Assembly (NCBI RefSeq): GCF_002251795.1
Contig: NZ_NOXU01000029.1
Coordinates: 1-64,000 of the forward strand
Direction of reading: 5' to 3'
Source of the DNA: Niveispirillum lacus
GTDB lineage: Bacteria; Pseudomonadota; Alphaproteobacteria; Azospirillales; Azospirillaceae
DNA length: 64,000 nt
Shown here: positions 27,651 through 37,743 of the stretch, piece after piece
Layout of the letters: every line of letters begins with the position of its first letter
How positions within the stretch are numbered: position 1 is the first letter of the stretch
Position numbers and translations under genes: made by a program
Notes under the pieces: generated by a model
What the model saw: only the letters and a program-made list of their open reading frames with translations
The model's database searches: none
What the model was told of the DNA's origin: nothing

Positions 27651-28115
27651 ATGAAGACCTTTAACCTGAAGCCGTCCGAGATCGAGAAGAACTGGATTCT
27701 CATCGATGCGGAAGGCGTTGTCCTGGGTCGTCTCGCCAGCCAGATCGCCCTGATCCTGCGCGGCAAGACCAAGCCCACCTATACCCCGTTCCTGGATTGC
27801 GGTGACAATGTCATCGTTATCAATGCCGAGAAGGTCGTCCTGACCGGCAACAAGCGGAACGATGCCATGTTCTACTGGCACACCGGCTTTCCGGGCGGCA
27901 TCAAGGGCCGTTCGGCTGGCCAGATCCTGGATGGCCGTTTCCCGGAACGCGTCATCATCAAGGCCGTTGAACGCATGATCAAGCGCAGCCCGCTGGGCCG
28001 CCGTCAGATGGGCAACCTGCGCGTTTACGCCGGTGCCGAGCATCCGCATGCCGCGCAGTCGCCGGTCGTGCTGGACCTCGCCGCCAAGAACGCCAAGAAC
28101 AAGCGGAGCGCCTGA
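27651..28115 (+). CDS. rplM: 50S ribosomal protein L13
   Basis: 154 residues. [20 protein letters not shown] is the L13 N-terminal signature, followed by [18 protein letters not shown] and the family segment [17 protein letters not shown]13 is an early assembly protein of the large subunit. ATG 27651 gives the usual N-terminus [13 protein letters not shown]; the frame is open upstream through the leader. rpsI starts three bases after the stop, the conserved rplM-rpsI operon. Confidence 0.98.
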   Translation: MKTFNLKPSEIEKNWILIDAEGVVLGRLASQIALILRGKTKPTYTPFLDCGDNVIVINAEKVVLTGNKRNDAMFYWHTGFPGGIKGRSAGQILDGRFPERVIIKAVERMIKRSPLGRRQMGNLRVYAGAEHPHAAQSPVVLDLAAKNAKNKRSA

Positions 28116-28118
28116 TAA

Positions 28119-28604
28119 ATGGCCACGATCAACAGCCTCGCTGACCTGAAGGCCGGCGCTGTCGCCGCCTCCGTCGCCGCTGCCCCGGCCGCTCCGGCCG
28201 AGCCGAAGCTGGACGCTTTCGGTCGCGCCTATGCTACCGGCAAGCGCAAGGACGCCGTCGCCCGCGTCTGGGTGAAGCCCGGGACCGGCAAGATCACTGT
28301 GAATGGCCGTGAGCTGGCGGTTTATTTCGCCCGCCCCGTGCTGCGCATGATGATCAATCAGCCGTTCCAGATCACCAACCGCATTGAGCAGTTCGACATC
28401 GTCGCCACCGTATCCGGTGGTGGTCTGTCGGGTCAGGCCGGCGCACTGCGTCATGGCATCTCCAAGGCCCTGACCTACTTCGAGCCGGGCCTGCGTCCGC
28501 CGCTGAAGGCCGCTGGCCTGCTGACCCGCGACAGCCGCGTGGTCGAGCGTAAGAAGTACGGTAAGGCCAAGGCCCGCCGCAGCTTCCAGTTCTCCAAGCG
28601 CTAA
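28119..28604 (+). CDS. rpsI: 30S ribosomal protein S9
   Basis: 161 residues. An alanine-rich N-terminal extension (about 30 residues) precedes the S9 core [20 protein letters not shown]. The segment [19 protein letters not shown] is typical, and the C-terminal tail ends [17 protein letters not shown], which reaches the ribosomal P site. It follows rplM directly and ends before a strong terminator. The extension is common in alphaproteobacterial S9. Confidence 0.98.
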   Translation: MATINSLADLKAGAVAASVAAAPAAPAEPKLDAFGRAYATGKRKDAVARVWVKPGTGKITVNGRELAVYFARPVLRMMINQPFQITNRIEQFDIVATVSGGGLSGQAGALRHGISKALTYFEPGLRPPLKAAGLLTRDSRVVERKKYGKAKARRSFQFSKR

Positions 28605-28641
28605 TCGCGCCTGGAACCGGTTCGCCGGGTTTGGTACGGAG

Positions 28642-28678
28642 AAAGGGCGTTCCCGGAGATCGGGGGCGCCCTTTTTCT
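28642..28678 (+). terminator. Terminator of rplM-rpsI
   Basis: AAAGGGCG-TTCCCG pairs with CGGGGG-CGCCCTTT around GAGAT and is followed by TTCTT. It lies 40 bases after rpsI. Confidence 0.88.
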
Positions 28679-28757
28679 TGGCGGCATTTTGTCGATATCG
28701 ATGGGTGTATCGTGCGATCGTGCCGAACAATCCCCCCGCGACAGGTCCGGTAGCGAC

Positions 28758-30092
28758 ATGGCTGAAACACCTGACTGGCACGCCGAGTTGAGCCGGACCG
28801 AAACCGTCCTGTCACGCAATGCCCATGACAAGCAGGCGATGCTGGACAGGGCCATGGCCCTGTCAAAACTGAACGACTGGCGCTCTGCGATCAGCTTGTG
28901 GGAACAGGTTCAAGCGCTGGTTGGCGACATGCCGCCGCTGACGCGCAACATCGCCCGTGGGTACCTGCGGCTGCGGGATATCGGGACGGCCCAGTCCCTG
29001 GTCGACGGGCTGCTGGCCCGCAATACCGATGACGCGGAAAGCTGGGCCGTGCGCGGGGTGGTCTTGATGCAGGCTGGCCAATGGGAGGACGCCATTGACG
29101 CGATGCGCCGCTGCGCCGCACGTCGGGGGCTTGACCATGCCGAGAATACGCTGAACCTTTCCACCTCCCTGCTGACCGTGGGCCAGTGGGAGGAAGGGTT
29201 GGCGCTCTATGAACGACGTTGGCCACATGTCGATGCCGGCACAGCCGCGATCCATCGGCAGCTTTCTAGCCTTCCAGCGTGGCAGCCAGGAACGGAGACT
29301 GATATCGATCTGGTGGTCGGATCAGAACAAGGGATCGGCGACACCATCATGATGGCGCGGTTCCTGCCAATTCTGGCCAAACGGGTGCGTAAGGTCACCG
29401 CCATGGTTCAGGCTCCGCTGCTGGCATTGTTTGGGCGCAGCTTCGCCGCCACTGCGAACCTGGATTTTGTGCCCCGCGGCGATGTCCCCCTGACGGACAA
29501 TTGCCGGTTCGTCATGTCCATGTCGCTGCTGCATGCGCTGAACATCCGGCCGAACACAATTCCGTCCAGCCTTGGCTACCTGTCCGCCGCTTCATGGGCC
29601 GGGGGCAGCGGTCGTCGCCAAACGCGATCACGCCCGGCGGTAGGTGTCGCCTGGCAGGGGTCACCCGGCCATCCGGACGACGATATCCGGTCTTTGCCGG
29701 CCACACTGGTCTGTGATTTCCTCAAACGCTGCCCACAGATTGACTTCTACGCCCTTTCCCCCGCCTCCATGCTGCCGCTTCATGGCCACCCCGCCCCCGC
29801 CAATCTGTTTTTCCCAGTGGCCGAAGGCGAGGGTCTGGAGGTAACCGCAGCACTGATGGAAGAAATGGATCTGGTGATCAGCATCGACAGCGCGCCCTGC
29901 CATCTGGCCGGTGCCCTGGGTGTGCCTGTCTGGACGCTGCTGCGCCGGCACGCGGATTGGCGTTGGGGCACCGCGATGGCCGAGGAAACACCCTGGTATG
30001 GGTCGATGGCTCTGCTACGACAGCCGGAAATCGGGGACTGGCCCCGATTGCTGGACAAGGTCATCCACCGGCTTCAGGCGTCGTGGCCCTGA
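28758..30092 (+). CDS. TPR protein with glycosyltransferase-9-like domain
   Basis: 444 residues. The first ~170 residues are TPR-like helices (AMALSKLNDWRSAISLWEQV, AESWAVRGVVLMQAGQWEDAI, LSTSLLTVGQWEEGLALYE). The C-terminal half matches heptosyltransferase/GT9-like domains: DLVVGSEQGIGDTIMMARF, VGVAWQGSPGHPDDDIRS and, near the end, MDLVISIDSAPCHLAGALGVP. Such proteins are common in Azospirillum-like genomes and may modify surface or flagellar glycans. The start is ATG 28758 (MAETPDWHAEL); an upstream ATG in the same frame is possible. It is a single gene. Confidence 0.8.
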   Translation: MAETPDWHAELSRTETVLSRNAHDKQAMLDRAMALSKLNDWRSAISLWEQVQALVGDMPPLTRNIARGYLRLRDIGTAQSLVDGLLARNTDDAESWAVRGVVLMQAGQWEDAIDAMRRCAARRGLDHAENTLNLSTSLLTVGQWEEGLALYERRWPHVDAGTAAIHRQLSSLPAWQPGTETDIDLVVGSEQGIGDTIMMARFLPILAKRVRKVTAMVQAPLLALFGRSFAATANLDFVPRGDVPLTDNCRFVMSMSLLHALNIRPNTIPSSLGYLSAASWAGGSGRRQTRSRPAVGVAWQGSPGHPDDDIRSLPATLVCDFLKRCPQIDFYALSPASMLPLHGHPAPANLFFPVAEGEGLEVTAALMEEMDLVISIDSAPCHLAGALGVPVWTLLRRHADWRWGTAMAEETPWYGSMALLRQPEIGDWPRLLDKVIHRLQASWP

Positions 30093-30099
30093 GCCAGAC

Positions 30100-33000
30100 T
30101 CAACTGGCGGCAGCCTGCAACGGCGTTACGGAGGCCACATAATGCTCCGCCGCTGTCCAGCCCGCCGGGGACAGCGCGATAAGCTGCCGGGTCAGCGTCG
30201 TTGCCGTCGCCAGGTCACCATTAATCAGGCTGGTTTCAAGTTGTGCGGACAGGTGCTGGATCTGCCGCAGACCCAGATTGCCGGCAAGGGAGATCATGGA
30301 ATGCGCCTCGCGGCGTAACTGATCCCAGTTCTCCTCGTTGAGCAGGCCGCCCATACGCACCACCCTCTCGCGCCCGGCATTGAGGAAACGGTTCATCAGT
30401 TCAGCGAATTCATCGCCATCGGTAAAGGATAGCAGCCCGGCAATCACCGTGCCGTCCAGGATGGGCAGGTTCTTGGTTTCCATATCGGTTTCCACAGGTG
30501 AGGTGGGAGCGGCGTCGGTTGCATTCTTATCACGCTTGCCAGCCCAATGCGCGGCCGCCCGCAACAGCGCCTTGGGTTCATAAGGTTTGGACAGGTAGTC
30601 ATCCATACCCGCCTCCAGATAGCTTTCCCGCATTCCCACCATGGCATTGGCCGTCATGGCGATGATGGGCGTGCGATCACGACCGGTCTGACGTTCCTGG
30701 GTACGGATCAGGCGAGTGGCTTCAATCCCGTCCATGCCCGGCATCTGCACATCCATCAAGATCAGATCGAAAATCACCGCTTCTGCCGCGGCGATGGCTT
30801 CCATGCCATCATCAACAAGATGCACGGTATAGCCATCGCGCTCCAAGATCAGGCGGGCGACGTTCTGATTGACCTGATTGTCATCCACGACCAGCACACG
30901 ACGCCCCTGTCCCAATCCGGAGGCCAGCGTTTCGGCGGGAGGTTCGACCATCCCCTCCGTGGGCGCGAACAACCGGGCCAGCAGATCCCGCAGATCGGTC
31001 TGCCGCGCGGGTTTGGCCATGATGGCGTCAAACAGTTCCGCCGCCGGGTCACCGGCGTCCAGACCACCGGATGACGACACAAGGACAAGCTTGATGCCCG
31101 AGAAACTGGGATGCCCACGCAGCCATCCGGCCAGGGCATCACCCGTCATGCCTGGCATGGTGTGGTCGATCAACACAACAGACGGACAATTGCCTTCCCG
31201 CAGACAACGTTCCAGTTCCGCCAGGGCAGCGGCGGCACCATTCACCATCCCGACCCGCAGACCCAACCGTTCCAATTGCCGCGACAGGATACGACGGTTG
31301 GTTTCAACATCATCCACGACCAGGGCACAGAGGCCCTTGATCCGTTCTTGAATATCATGTCGATCGGGAAGCGGCGCCGACGCCGGCGGCAGGGTGATGG
31401 TGAAGCTGAACCGGCTGCCTTCGCCCAGATGGCTTTCCACCTGGATATCACCGCCCATCAGTTCGACCAGTTGCCGGCAGATGGTTAAACCCAAACCGGT
31501 ACCGCCGAACCGACGGGTGATGGAATTGTCCGCCTGGGTAAATTTCTGGAACAGCCGCCGCATCTGATCCGGGGTCATGCCGATGCCCGTGTCAGCCACA
31601 GCAAACACCAGTCGCGTCGCGGCCAGGGACTGTATCGCCCCGCCATCAACGGGCCGGACAGTGATGGATATTCGTCCCTGTTCGGTGAATTTTACCGCAT
31701 TGCCGGCCAGGTTCAGCAAGATCTGGCGCAGTCGCGACGGGTCACCGCGATAGGCACGGGCAACGGTGGGATGAATCTCCGCCGCAAGGGTCACCCCTTT
31801 CTGTCGGGCGCGCGGCGCCAGCAGCGCCACCACCCCGTCGATAATTTCTTCCAGACCGAAATCTATCTGATCCAGTTCCAGCTTGCCGGCTTCGAGTTTG
31901 GACACGTCCAGAATATCATTGATGACGGATAACAGCGCGTCAGCACTTTCACGGATGGTTTCCGCAAATCCCCGCTGCTCGGAAGACAAGGACGTATCCA
32001 ACAGAAGGCCGGTCATGCCAATGATGCCGTTCATCGGTGTCCGGACCTCATGGCTCATATTGGCCAGGAATTCCGATTTGGCCTGGTTTGCGCGTTCCGC
32101 CTCGCTGCGCGCGATGTCGGCGGCACTGGCTGCGGCTTCCGCCACCCGACGGGCACGATCCAGGTCGGCGGCGAGCGCCTGCAGACTTTCGGCCTGTTCA
32201 CCCAGCCGGTCACGCGCTGCCCGCAATTCCTGTTCCTGCGCCACACGATCACCCACATCGCGGGTCGCCGACACGATACGCTGTCCAGCCAGTTGATCGG
32301 CGGCCAGGGCAAAGGCGGTTTCCACCCAGATCCATCGCCCATCCCCATGCCGCAGCCGGTAAGTCACCGGCGCACAGGGCATGCCCGCCAGCAAAATCGG
32401 CAGTACCCGTTCAATGAGCTGGACATCTTCGGGATGGGCGCGGTCCTGCGGTGTGCCGCCCAGTAACTGTTCCGGGTCATAACCCAACATCCAGCTGCAG
32501 GTAGGCGAGACATATAGATAGGTTCCGTCCAGCGCATGCAGGGCCACGACATCACTGCCCTGTTCGGATAACAGCCGGTACTGGGCATCACGGGTGGCCA
32601 GTTCGGCGGCCTGGCGCTGCAGGTCGGTCGCCATATCATTGATGGCCCCCGCCAGCACGCCAATTTCGCCCGGCCCCGCCATGGCCCGCAAACCCAGTTC
32701 CCCCCGTCCCAGGCGGCGGACAGTGCCGATCAACTGTTGCAACGGGTCCAGCACGGTGCGGGCCAGACTGAAATAGACCAGCATCATGGCCAGCAGCGAC
32801 ACCACCACCAGAATGGCAAGGTTACGGTGGAACTCCGAGGTGGCGACCGCCAGGGCCTGCGCCCGGGGGTAGGAGACAATGATACGCAAATCACCATTGG
32901 ACAACGGGACAAAGCCCATCAGACGTTCCACCTGGTCAAGACCGGGACCAACCCAGGTGCCACTGCGTTGTTCCATCGCGGCCCTGATAAAAGGCACATG

Positions 33001-33669
33001 TGACATGTCACGGCCATCCAGGCCGGCCATCATGGGATACCGCGCGATGATCGTCCCATTGTTATGGATCGCCATAAGGGTCGCACCCGGTGCCGCTTCC
33101 AGAAGCCGCGCCGCCATGCCTTCCAGCCAGTCCAGGAGAATCCCCGCCAACGCCACACCCACAATCTGCCGATTCTCGGCATAGATCGGCTGCGCGTAGA
33201 CCATCACTGGCCGGCCCGTGACACGTGACCTCAGGTAACCACTGACCACCGGGCGCCCGGTGGTCAGGACCCGTTGAAAATACTCACGGTCGGCCAGATT
33301 GATCTCGTCATCATCCGGTGCGGTGGAACAGCGAACCGATCCATCGGTGCGGACGATGAAGATGTTGGAGACCCAGGGCTGGGTACCTTTTAATGTTTGC
33401 AACTCATGGGCACAGTCGGCATCCGCCGCACGCGCCACACGACCCGCAGCCACCGATACCAGCCGTTGCAGGCTGCCAACCAGATCGGCGTTCTGATCCG
33501 CCGCAAACCGGGCCATGTCGGTGGCGCGCGCCAGGGCTTGTGCCTCTGCCTCTGCCCGCCGTGACTGGTTTTCCATAACCAGCACCGCAGACATCGGCAG
33601 AATAACCGCCGCCAGCAGCAAAACTAACTTTCCCCTGAGTGACAGCAACGGCAACCGCATCACGCTCAC
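30100..33669 (-). CDS. Hybrid sensor histidine kinase with Cache, HAMP, PAS, two receivers and Hpt
   Basis: 1189 residues. Domains in order: membrane helix (about 10-30), periplasmic dCache domain (about 35-280; [32 protein letters not shown]), second membrane helix, HAMP, PAS ([19 protein letters not shown] with PAC), coiled coil, HisKA with phosphoacceptor His540 ([16 protein letters not shown]), HATPase ([31 protein letters not shown]), a first receiver ([23 protein letters not shown]), a second receiver ([25 protein letters not shown]) and a C-terminal Hpt with His1123 ([14 protein letters not shown]). It should sense a small periplasmic ligand. No response regulator is adjacent. Confidence 0.95.
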   Translation of the reverse strand: MSVMRLPLLSLRGKLVLLLAAVILPMSAVLVMENQSRRAEAEAQALARATDMARFAADQNADLVGSLQRLVSVAAGRVARAADADCAHELQTLKGTQPWVSNIFIVRTDGSVRCSTAPDDDEINLADREYFQRVLTTGRPVVSGYLRSRVTGRPVMVYAQPIYAENRQIVGVALAGILLDWLEGMAARLLEAAPGATLMAIHNNGTIIARYPMMAGLDGRDMSHVPFIRAAMEQRSGTWVGPGLDQVERLMGFVPLSNGDLRIIVSYPRAQALAVATSEFHRNLAILVVVSLLAMMLVYFSLARTVLDPLQQLIGTVRRLGRGELGLRAMAGPGEIGVLAGAINDMATDLQRQAAELATRDAQYRLLSEQGSDVVALHALDGTYLYVSPTCSWMLGYDPEQLLGGTPQDRAHPEDVQLIERVLPILLAGMPCAPVTYRLRHGDGRWIWVETAFALAADQLAGQRIVSATRDVGDRVAQEQELRAARDRLGEQAESLQALAADLDRARRVAEAAASAADIARSEAERANQAKSEFLANMSHEVRTPMNGIIGMTGLLLDTSLSSEQRGFAETIRESADALLSVINDILDVSKLEAGKLELDQIDFGLEEIIDGVVALLAPRARQKGVTLAAEIHPTVARAYRGDPSRLRQILLNLAGNAVKFTEQGRISITVRPVDGGAIQSLAATRLVFAVADTGIGMTPDQMRRLFQKFTQADNSITRRFGGTGLGLTICRQLVELMGGDIQVESHLGEGSRFSFTITLPPASAPLPDRHDIQERIKGLCALVVDDVETNRRILSRQLERLGLRVGMVNGAAAALAELERCLREGNCPSVVLIDHTMPGMTGDALAGWLRGHPSFSGIKLVLVSSSGGLDAGDPAAELFDAIMAKPARQTDLRDLLARLFAPTEGMVEPPAETLASGLGQGRRVLVVDDNQVNQNVARLILERDGYTVHLVDDGMEAIAAAEAVIFDLILMDVQMPGMDGIEATRLIRTQERQTGRDRTPIIAMTANAMVGMRESYLEAGMDDYLSKPYEPKALLRAAAHWAGKRDKNATDAAPTSPVETDMETKNLPILDGTVIAGLLSFTDGDEFAELMNRFLNAGRERVVRMGGLLNEENWDQLRREAHSMISLAGNLGLRQIQHLSAQLETSLINGDLATATTLTRQLIALSPAGWTAAEHYVASVTPLQAAAS

Positions 33670-34051
33670 GATCCAGCAGAATGCGGCCCCTGGCCGCGCT
33701 GTGGGTTGAGAATACGCCGCACAGTGTCAGAGGGCAGAAGTGCATCGGGATAGTGTGGCTACGACCTTAATCCACAATGCCGGTTAGGCGTTATCCGCAT
33801 CTATCCAGGCCGGAATACGATAGTATTCGTTGCAGCACGCTGGATTTGTACTTTTGAGCCATTCCGAAATCGGAATGCTCGTGACGCCGCCGCGTTTCTA
33901 TCTGCCATATGGTCGTTGACCCGTGGTCAGGCGCCCGTGTCGACGGGGCACGGTCTGCGGAAAGGACGGTGATGAACACCCCCATATAGGTCGTCACCCC
34001 ACCAGACCGGGGCCTGACAAGCCTGTCTTTTGATCGTCTGGCAGAGAACAA
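33670..34051. other. Intergenic region with two dyads
   Basis: About 380 bases between the hybrid kinase start and the end of mntP, both on the minus strand. It holds two perfect dyads (separate entry) about 145-210 bases upstream of the kinase start. A minus-strand frame at 33791-34051 lacks any domain and is not called. Confidence 0.6.
33813..33877. repeat. Two perfect dyads upstream of the hybrid kinase
   Basis: GAATAC-GATA-GTATTC (33813-33828) and CATTCCGA-AA-TCGGAATG (33860-33877) are separate perfect inverted repeats. They may be regulator-binding sites for the kinase gene or RNA hairpins at the end of the mntP transcript. No T tract follows either. Confidence 0.5.
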
Positions 34052-34744
34052 TCAGGTGCCCAGATGCTGGATCAGGATCTTGGTACCCAGCAGCATCAAT
34101 CCAACCCCGCCGATCCCCACGGCCCAGCGACCCAACAACGGTCCGACAGCCCGCCCCAACAGCACCCCGATGGTGGACAGGCCGAAGGTCACCAGACCGA
34201 TCACCAGAGCAGATACCAGAATGGGTTCGTCAAAAAATGCCATGGGCACGCCGATGGCCAAGGCATCGACCGAGGTGGCGAAACCCGCCATGAACAGGGC
34301 AGACAGCATCAATGTCATGCCCGCTGGTCCCTGCTCCTCCCCGTCGCCACCCTGCCAGGCTTCCCATGCCATGCGGCCGCCGACCAACCCCAACAGAACA
34401 AAGGCGATCCAATGATCAACGGCTGCTACAATGTCGGCAAAGGCCAGCCCCAAGGCAAAACCGACCAGCGGCATCAAAAACTGAAAACCACCAAAAACCA
34501 CACCAACCGTCAGAGCCTGACCCATATTGGGCCGCCGCAGGGCTGCCCCCTTGCCCAGGGCAGCGGCAAAGGCATCCATGGCCAGGCTGAAGGCCAAAGC
34601 GACTGTGGTGGTGGCAATCAAAACAAGCACTCCGAGGGCCGAGAGCAACGATGAACGCAATCCACCCCCGGTCCCCGTCGGGATGGTTGCGCCATCGGTC
34701 TCGTCGAACGGGCCATTCGGCCTGTCGTCCGCGCCATGGAGCAT
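34052..34744 (-). CDS. mntP: Manganese efflux pump MntP
   Basis: A 230-residue membrane protein with six helices. The MntP signature SLAMDAFAAALGKGAAL is near residue 55, and the paired second-half signature is FATSVDALAIGVPMAF. MntP exports Mn2+ from the cytosol. The start at ATG 34744 gives an unusual ~45-residue N-terminal extension but is preceded at the right distance by GGGGTG, which ends the probable manganese riboswitch; an internal GTG would give a shorter, more typical protein. I favour 34744 because of the riboswitch. Confidence 0.9.
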   Translation of the reverse strand: MLHGADDRPNGPFDETDGATIPTGTGGGLRSSLLSALGVLVLIATTTVALAFSLAMDAFAAALGKGAALRRPNMGQALTVGVVFGGFQFLMPLVGFALGLAFADIVAAVDHWIAFVLLGLVGGRMAWEAWQGGDGEEQGPAGMTLMLSALFMAGFATSVDALAIGVPMAFFDEPILVSALVIGLVTFGLSTIGVLLGRAVGPLLGRWAVGIGGVGLMLLGTKILIQHLGT

Positions 34745-34835
34745 TCACCCCAAGTCTGTTGACGAGAACACCACCAGCAGAGGCGGCGGCGGACTACTCC
34801 CCAGTTGCCCAGGCGGTATAGGTCCCCGCGATGGG
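34745..34835 (-). ncRNA. yybP-ykoY (manganese) riboswitch candidate
   Basis: On the minus strand, directly before mntP, the two conserved loops of the yybP-ykoY family are present: CTGGGGAGTAG (GGGGAGTAG at 34802-34794) and CGTCAACAGACTTGGGG (34764-34748), separated by a GC-rich variable stem. The final GGGGTG is also the ribosome binding site of mntP, so metal binding could expose it. The family binds Mn2+ and is known to control mntP and alx. The outer helix boundaries are estimated. Confidence 0.8.
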
Positions 34836-34897
34836 CGTCGTCAAGCGGCCAGAACCACGCAGCCACCGCAGGGCGCCCTTTCCTGTTGGCGCTGGGG

Positions 34898-36136
34898 TCA
34901 GTCATCCCCCCCTGCCAGGGCCATTTTTGCCGGATCGGTGACCGGCGGTTCCTGCCCCTTATCATCGCGGGGCAGCAGCATGGCCGCGACCAGCACCAAG
35001 GCCGACAGCACCGCCAATGTGGCAAACACCATTTGTGGCCCGGCATCATGGCCATAGGACCACGCCACCAACTGCACCGCGAAGGGCGCCATGCCGAAAC
35101 TCAGCACGAATTTGGAACCATAAGCGATTCCCCGATATCGGGCAGGTGTAAAGCGGGCCAGAAGCAGATTTTCAGCCGGGATCTGCACATTCATCAAGGT
35201 CACCAGCGCAATGGCCAGCGCCAGGGACGACCAGCCCATGAACTGCATGGCAATCAGATAGAATGGCACCTGTAAGAAGGCACAGCCGATGTAAAGCCAC
35301 TTCACCGGAAACCGGTCGGCCAACACACCGCCGAGGAACTGCGGTATGGCACCGGCCAGAAAGACCAGGGTAACCAGACCGCCGACACCGACCACACTGC
35401 CGGACAAATCAGCCCCCACCGCCTGCTCGAACCATTTTGGGGCGACCGTCAGCAGGGACTGGAAAATCATGCCACCGCACATCATGGTGACCGACATAAT
35501 GATAAAGGCGCGCACAATGTCGCGCCGTGTCGGCGCCAGGCTTTTCACCATGTCCGCCTTACGGTCAATGATCTGACCCTGGGCGATATGCCAGGCCAGA
35601 GCCGCTGCAAACAGCAAGGAAACGAGACCCGGCACCAGGAACGCTGCATGCCAGCCCCAGAGCGCCGTCAACCCCCCGGCCACCACGCCGCCGCCTGCAA
35701 CGCCGACGCTGCCGAAAATACCCAGGATGCCCATGGACCGCCCGCGGTTTTCGGCATTCTTCATCGTCCAGGAAATGCCCACCGGGTGATAGATGGACCC
35801 GCCAAGGCCGATCACAGCCAACGCCAACATCATCTGTTCCGGACCCTTCGACAGCGCAGCCCCTAGAGCGCCAATGCCGGAGAAAAGGAACATCAGCACC
35901 ATCATGCGCGCATCCGACCAACGGTCCCCCAACCAGCCCGCAAGCGGGGCCCCAAGTCCCACCAGCAGGGAGCCGACCGTCCAAAGCTGGATCAGATCCT
36001 GATAATCTGCCTGCCACTCCCGGGCCAGTTCCAGCACGACGGTCAGGTAGAGCACCGTCATAATATGCATGGTGGCATGGCCGATATTGGAATAGGCCAG
36101 AGAAAGGCGGGCGGATCGACATGTATCGGTCATCAC
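34898..36136 (-). CDS. MFS transporter
   Basis: 412 residues with twelve predicted membrane helices. The loop 2-3 motif is GWLGDRWSDARMMVLM and helix 4 has AVIGLGGSIYHPVGISWTM, as in fosmidomycin-resistance-like and related MFS exporters. NAENRGRSMGILGIFGSVG follows. The C-terminal half has GGVLADRFPVKWLYIG. Substrate unknown. It lies upstream of mntP on the same strand, but the riboswitch region between them suggests a separate mntP promoter. Confidence 0.88.
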   Translation of the reverse strand: MMTDTCRSARLSLAYSNIGHATMHIMTVLYLTVVLELAREWQADYQDLIQLWTVGSLLVGLGAPLAGWLGDRWSDARMMVLMFLFSGIGALGAALSKGPEQMMLALAVIGLGGSIYHPVGISWTMKNAENRGRSMGILGIFGSVGVAGGGVVAGGLTALWGWHAAFLVPGLVSLLFAAALAWHIAQGQIIDRKADMVKSLAPTRRDIVRAFIIMSVTMMCGGMIFQSLLTVAPKWFEQAVGADLSGSVVGVGGLVTLVFLAGAIPQFLGGVLADRFPVKWLYIGCAFLQVPFYLIAMQFMGWSSLALAIALVTLMNVQIPAENLLLARFTPARYRGIAYGSKFVLSFGMAPFAVQLVAWSYGHDAGPQMVFATLAVLSALVLVAAMLLPRDDKGQEPPVTDPAKMALAGGDD

Positions 36137-36145
36137 TAGGTCTCT

Positions 36146-36487
36146 TCAGCGCGCAGAAATGGTCTGGCCGGCACTTTCCGCTGCCAACCAAGCCAAGTAG
36201 TCGGGCAATCCCGAAGTGACCGGCAGGGCCAGGATGCACGGCACCTCATAAGGATGCAGTGCGCGCACCCGTGCCGACAGGGCGGCGACCCCATCCGACC
36301 GGGTTTTCAAGATCAACACGGTTTCCGTCGCGCTCTCGACTTTGCCTTGCCAGCGATACACTGATTCCATGCCCGTAATGATATTGGCACAGGCCGCAAG
36401 CCCGGCCGTCACCACATCCGCCGCAATAGTGCGGGCCAGATCTGAATCAGGGGTGGTGACATAGACAAGGCTGATTTCGGCCGACAT
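36146..36487 (-). CDS. cutA: CutA-type divalent cation tolerance protein
   Basis: 113 residues from MSAEISLVYVTTPD, five codons inside a longer frame; GGAAG stands at a suitable distance. CutA features are AACANIITGMESVYRWQGKVE, ETVLILKTR and HPYEVPCILALPV. CutA1 forms very stable trimers. It was linked to copper tolerance in E. coli, though its function is disputed. It ends 9 bases before the MFS gene on the same strand, so they may be co-transcribed. Confidence 0.93.
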   Translation of the reverse strand: MSAEISLVYVTTPDSDLARTIAADVVTAGLAACANIITGMESVYRWQGKVESATETVLILKTRSDGVAALSARVRALHPYEVPCILALPVTSGLPDYLAWLAAESAGQTISAR

Positions 36488-36698
36488 CGCCAGGGCTTCC
36501 ATGATGGTGGAAGCCAGATGCTAGCCGAGCCCGGCACCCCCGTCCCCCGCTGCGGTACGGGCGCAGACCCGCGTTGCGGACAAGGCAGACAGAAAAACGC
36601 ATTTTCCCTGACACAAACGTTGCATCGCCCAAATGTCGTGTCTATAGTCCGCGCCCGAACGACGGACGGCCCAAACCGGCCGGCGTTCTTCGAGAGGT

Positions 36699-36775
36699 CG
36701 GAGCGTGGCGCAGCCTGGTAGCGCACTAGACTGGGGGTCTAGGGGTCGCAGGTTCGAATCCTGTCGCTCCGACCA
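36699..36775 (+). tRNA. tRNA-Pro (anticodon GGG)
   Basis: The gene reads CGGAGCGTGGCGCAGCC at the 5' end and CGCTCCGACCA at the 3' end, with CCA encoded. The anticodon arm CTAGA-CTGGGGG-TCTAG gives GGG. The T-loop is TTCGAAT. It is on the plus strand, between divergent minus-strand cutA and the exonuclease gene. Confidence 0.97.
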
Positions 36776-36807
36776 TCTCTCGATAACCCGATCAAAGGGT
36801 TACCCGA

Positions 36808-36836
36808 AAAGCCGCCATCGGAAATGATGGCGGCTT
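36808..36836. terminator. Terminator after tRNA-Pro, also facing the exonuclease gene
   Basis: AAAGCCGCCATC (36808-36819) pairs with GATGGCGGCTTT (36825-36836). TTT ends both strands. It closes the tRNA-Pro transcript and probably the minus-strand exonuclease transcript, whose stop codon is 16 bases away. Confidence 0.85.
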
Positions 36837-36852
36837 TCGTGTTTGCTGGGTC

Positions 36853-37716
36853 TTAACCGATGCCCAGCATGGCCATGAATTCCGCCTCATCGACCAGGGT
36901 CGGACGACCATAGCGTTGCTGACGTGCCTGCGCCGCCGTCAATTTGGTGCGGCCCGGCGACAGGCCAACCACCAGCCAGTCAGTGTCCTGCCGCACATAG
37001 GACTGGAACGTTCCGCCTGCTTGGCCGATGGCGCGGGCGGCCTGCGGACGGGAAAAGGCAACCAATGTTCCGGTGATGGCAAAGGCCTGACCTTCAACCC
37101 GCTTTGTGGGTGCGGGCACGGCGTTCTCGACGCGACCGGACTGGCCCACCGGCCGGGATTGCGGGATACCGGGACGGCGGGCGCCGACACCCAACCGTTC
37201 CGCCGCCTCCGTGACCGTCGCCACGCCCAGCATATCAGCAACATGGCGGCCGATGGCGGCACAGGCAGCGGCATCGCTGCCGGCTTCATGATGGTCCAAG
37301 GACAAGCCCAGATGGTGGGCCACAATGTTCAGCTTATGGCTGCGCAACTGCGGGAAGGCGGCACGCGCCAGATCTACGGTGCAGATGAATCGCAGTGGCG
37401 GCACCGGCAATCCCGCTGCCAGCAAACAGGCCGTCAGGACGCCTGCATCAAAGCTGGCATTATGCGCCAGCAAGGTTGCCCCCGTCAGCCGCATCGACAG
37501 GTCAGGCCATATGCCCGCAAAATCGGGGGCATCAGCCACATGCGCGGGCTGAATTCCATGGACGGCACTGCAGAAGGGCGAAAATCGGGCCGGCACCGGC
37601 CGGATCAACCGGCGAAAAATCGGGGCTGCCGGCTGAAACACCTCGGCGACACCTACGGCACAGGCACTGTCGCGCCGCTCATTGGCGGTTTCAAAATCAA
37701 TCGCCCGTTCAATCAC
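36853..37716 (-). CDS. DnaQ-like 3'-5' exonuclease with C-terminal BRCT domain
   Basis: 287 residues. The DEDDh exonuclease motifs are Exo I AIDFETAN (Asp7, Glu9), Exo II AHNASFDAGVL, and Exo III HHEAGSDA. Residues from about 210 form a BRCT domain (QAFAITGTLVAFSRPQAARAI, DTDWLVVG, GRPTLVDEAEFMAML), as in the DNA polymerase III epsilon-like exonuclease family. The usual N-terminal residues before Exo I are short, so the start may lie slightly upstream. It may proofread or trim DNA in repair; no partner is next to it. Confidence 0.9.
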   Translation of the reverse strand: MIERAIDFETANERRDSACAVGVAEVFQPAAPIFRRLIRPVPARFSPFCSAVHGIQPAHVADAPDFAGIWPDLSMRLTGATLLAHNASFDAGVLTACLLAAGLPVPPLRFICTVDLARAAFPQLRSHKLNIVAHHLGLSLDHHEAGSDAAACAAIGRHVADMLGVATVTEAAERLGVGARRPGIPQSRPVGQSGRVENAVPAPTKRVEGQAFAITGTLVAFSRPQAARAIGQAGGTFQSYVRQDTDWLVVGLSPGRTKLTAAQARQQRYGRPTLVDEAEFMAMLGIG

Positions 37717-37743
37717 GCCCCTGCCCTTCCATTCCTGGCCCTG

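Noticed and set aside
33791-34051. 86-codon minus-strand frame between mntP and the kinase
   Set aside because: No domain, poor start context, and it contains the two palindromes, which fits a regulatory region better.
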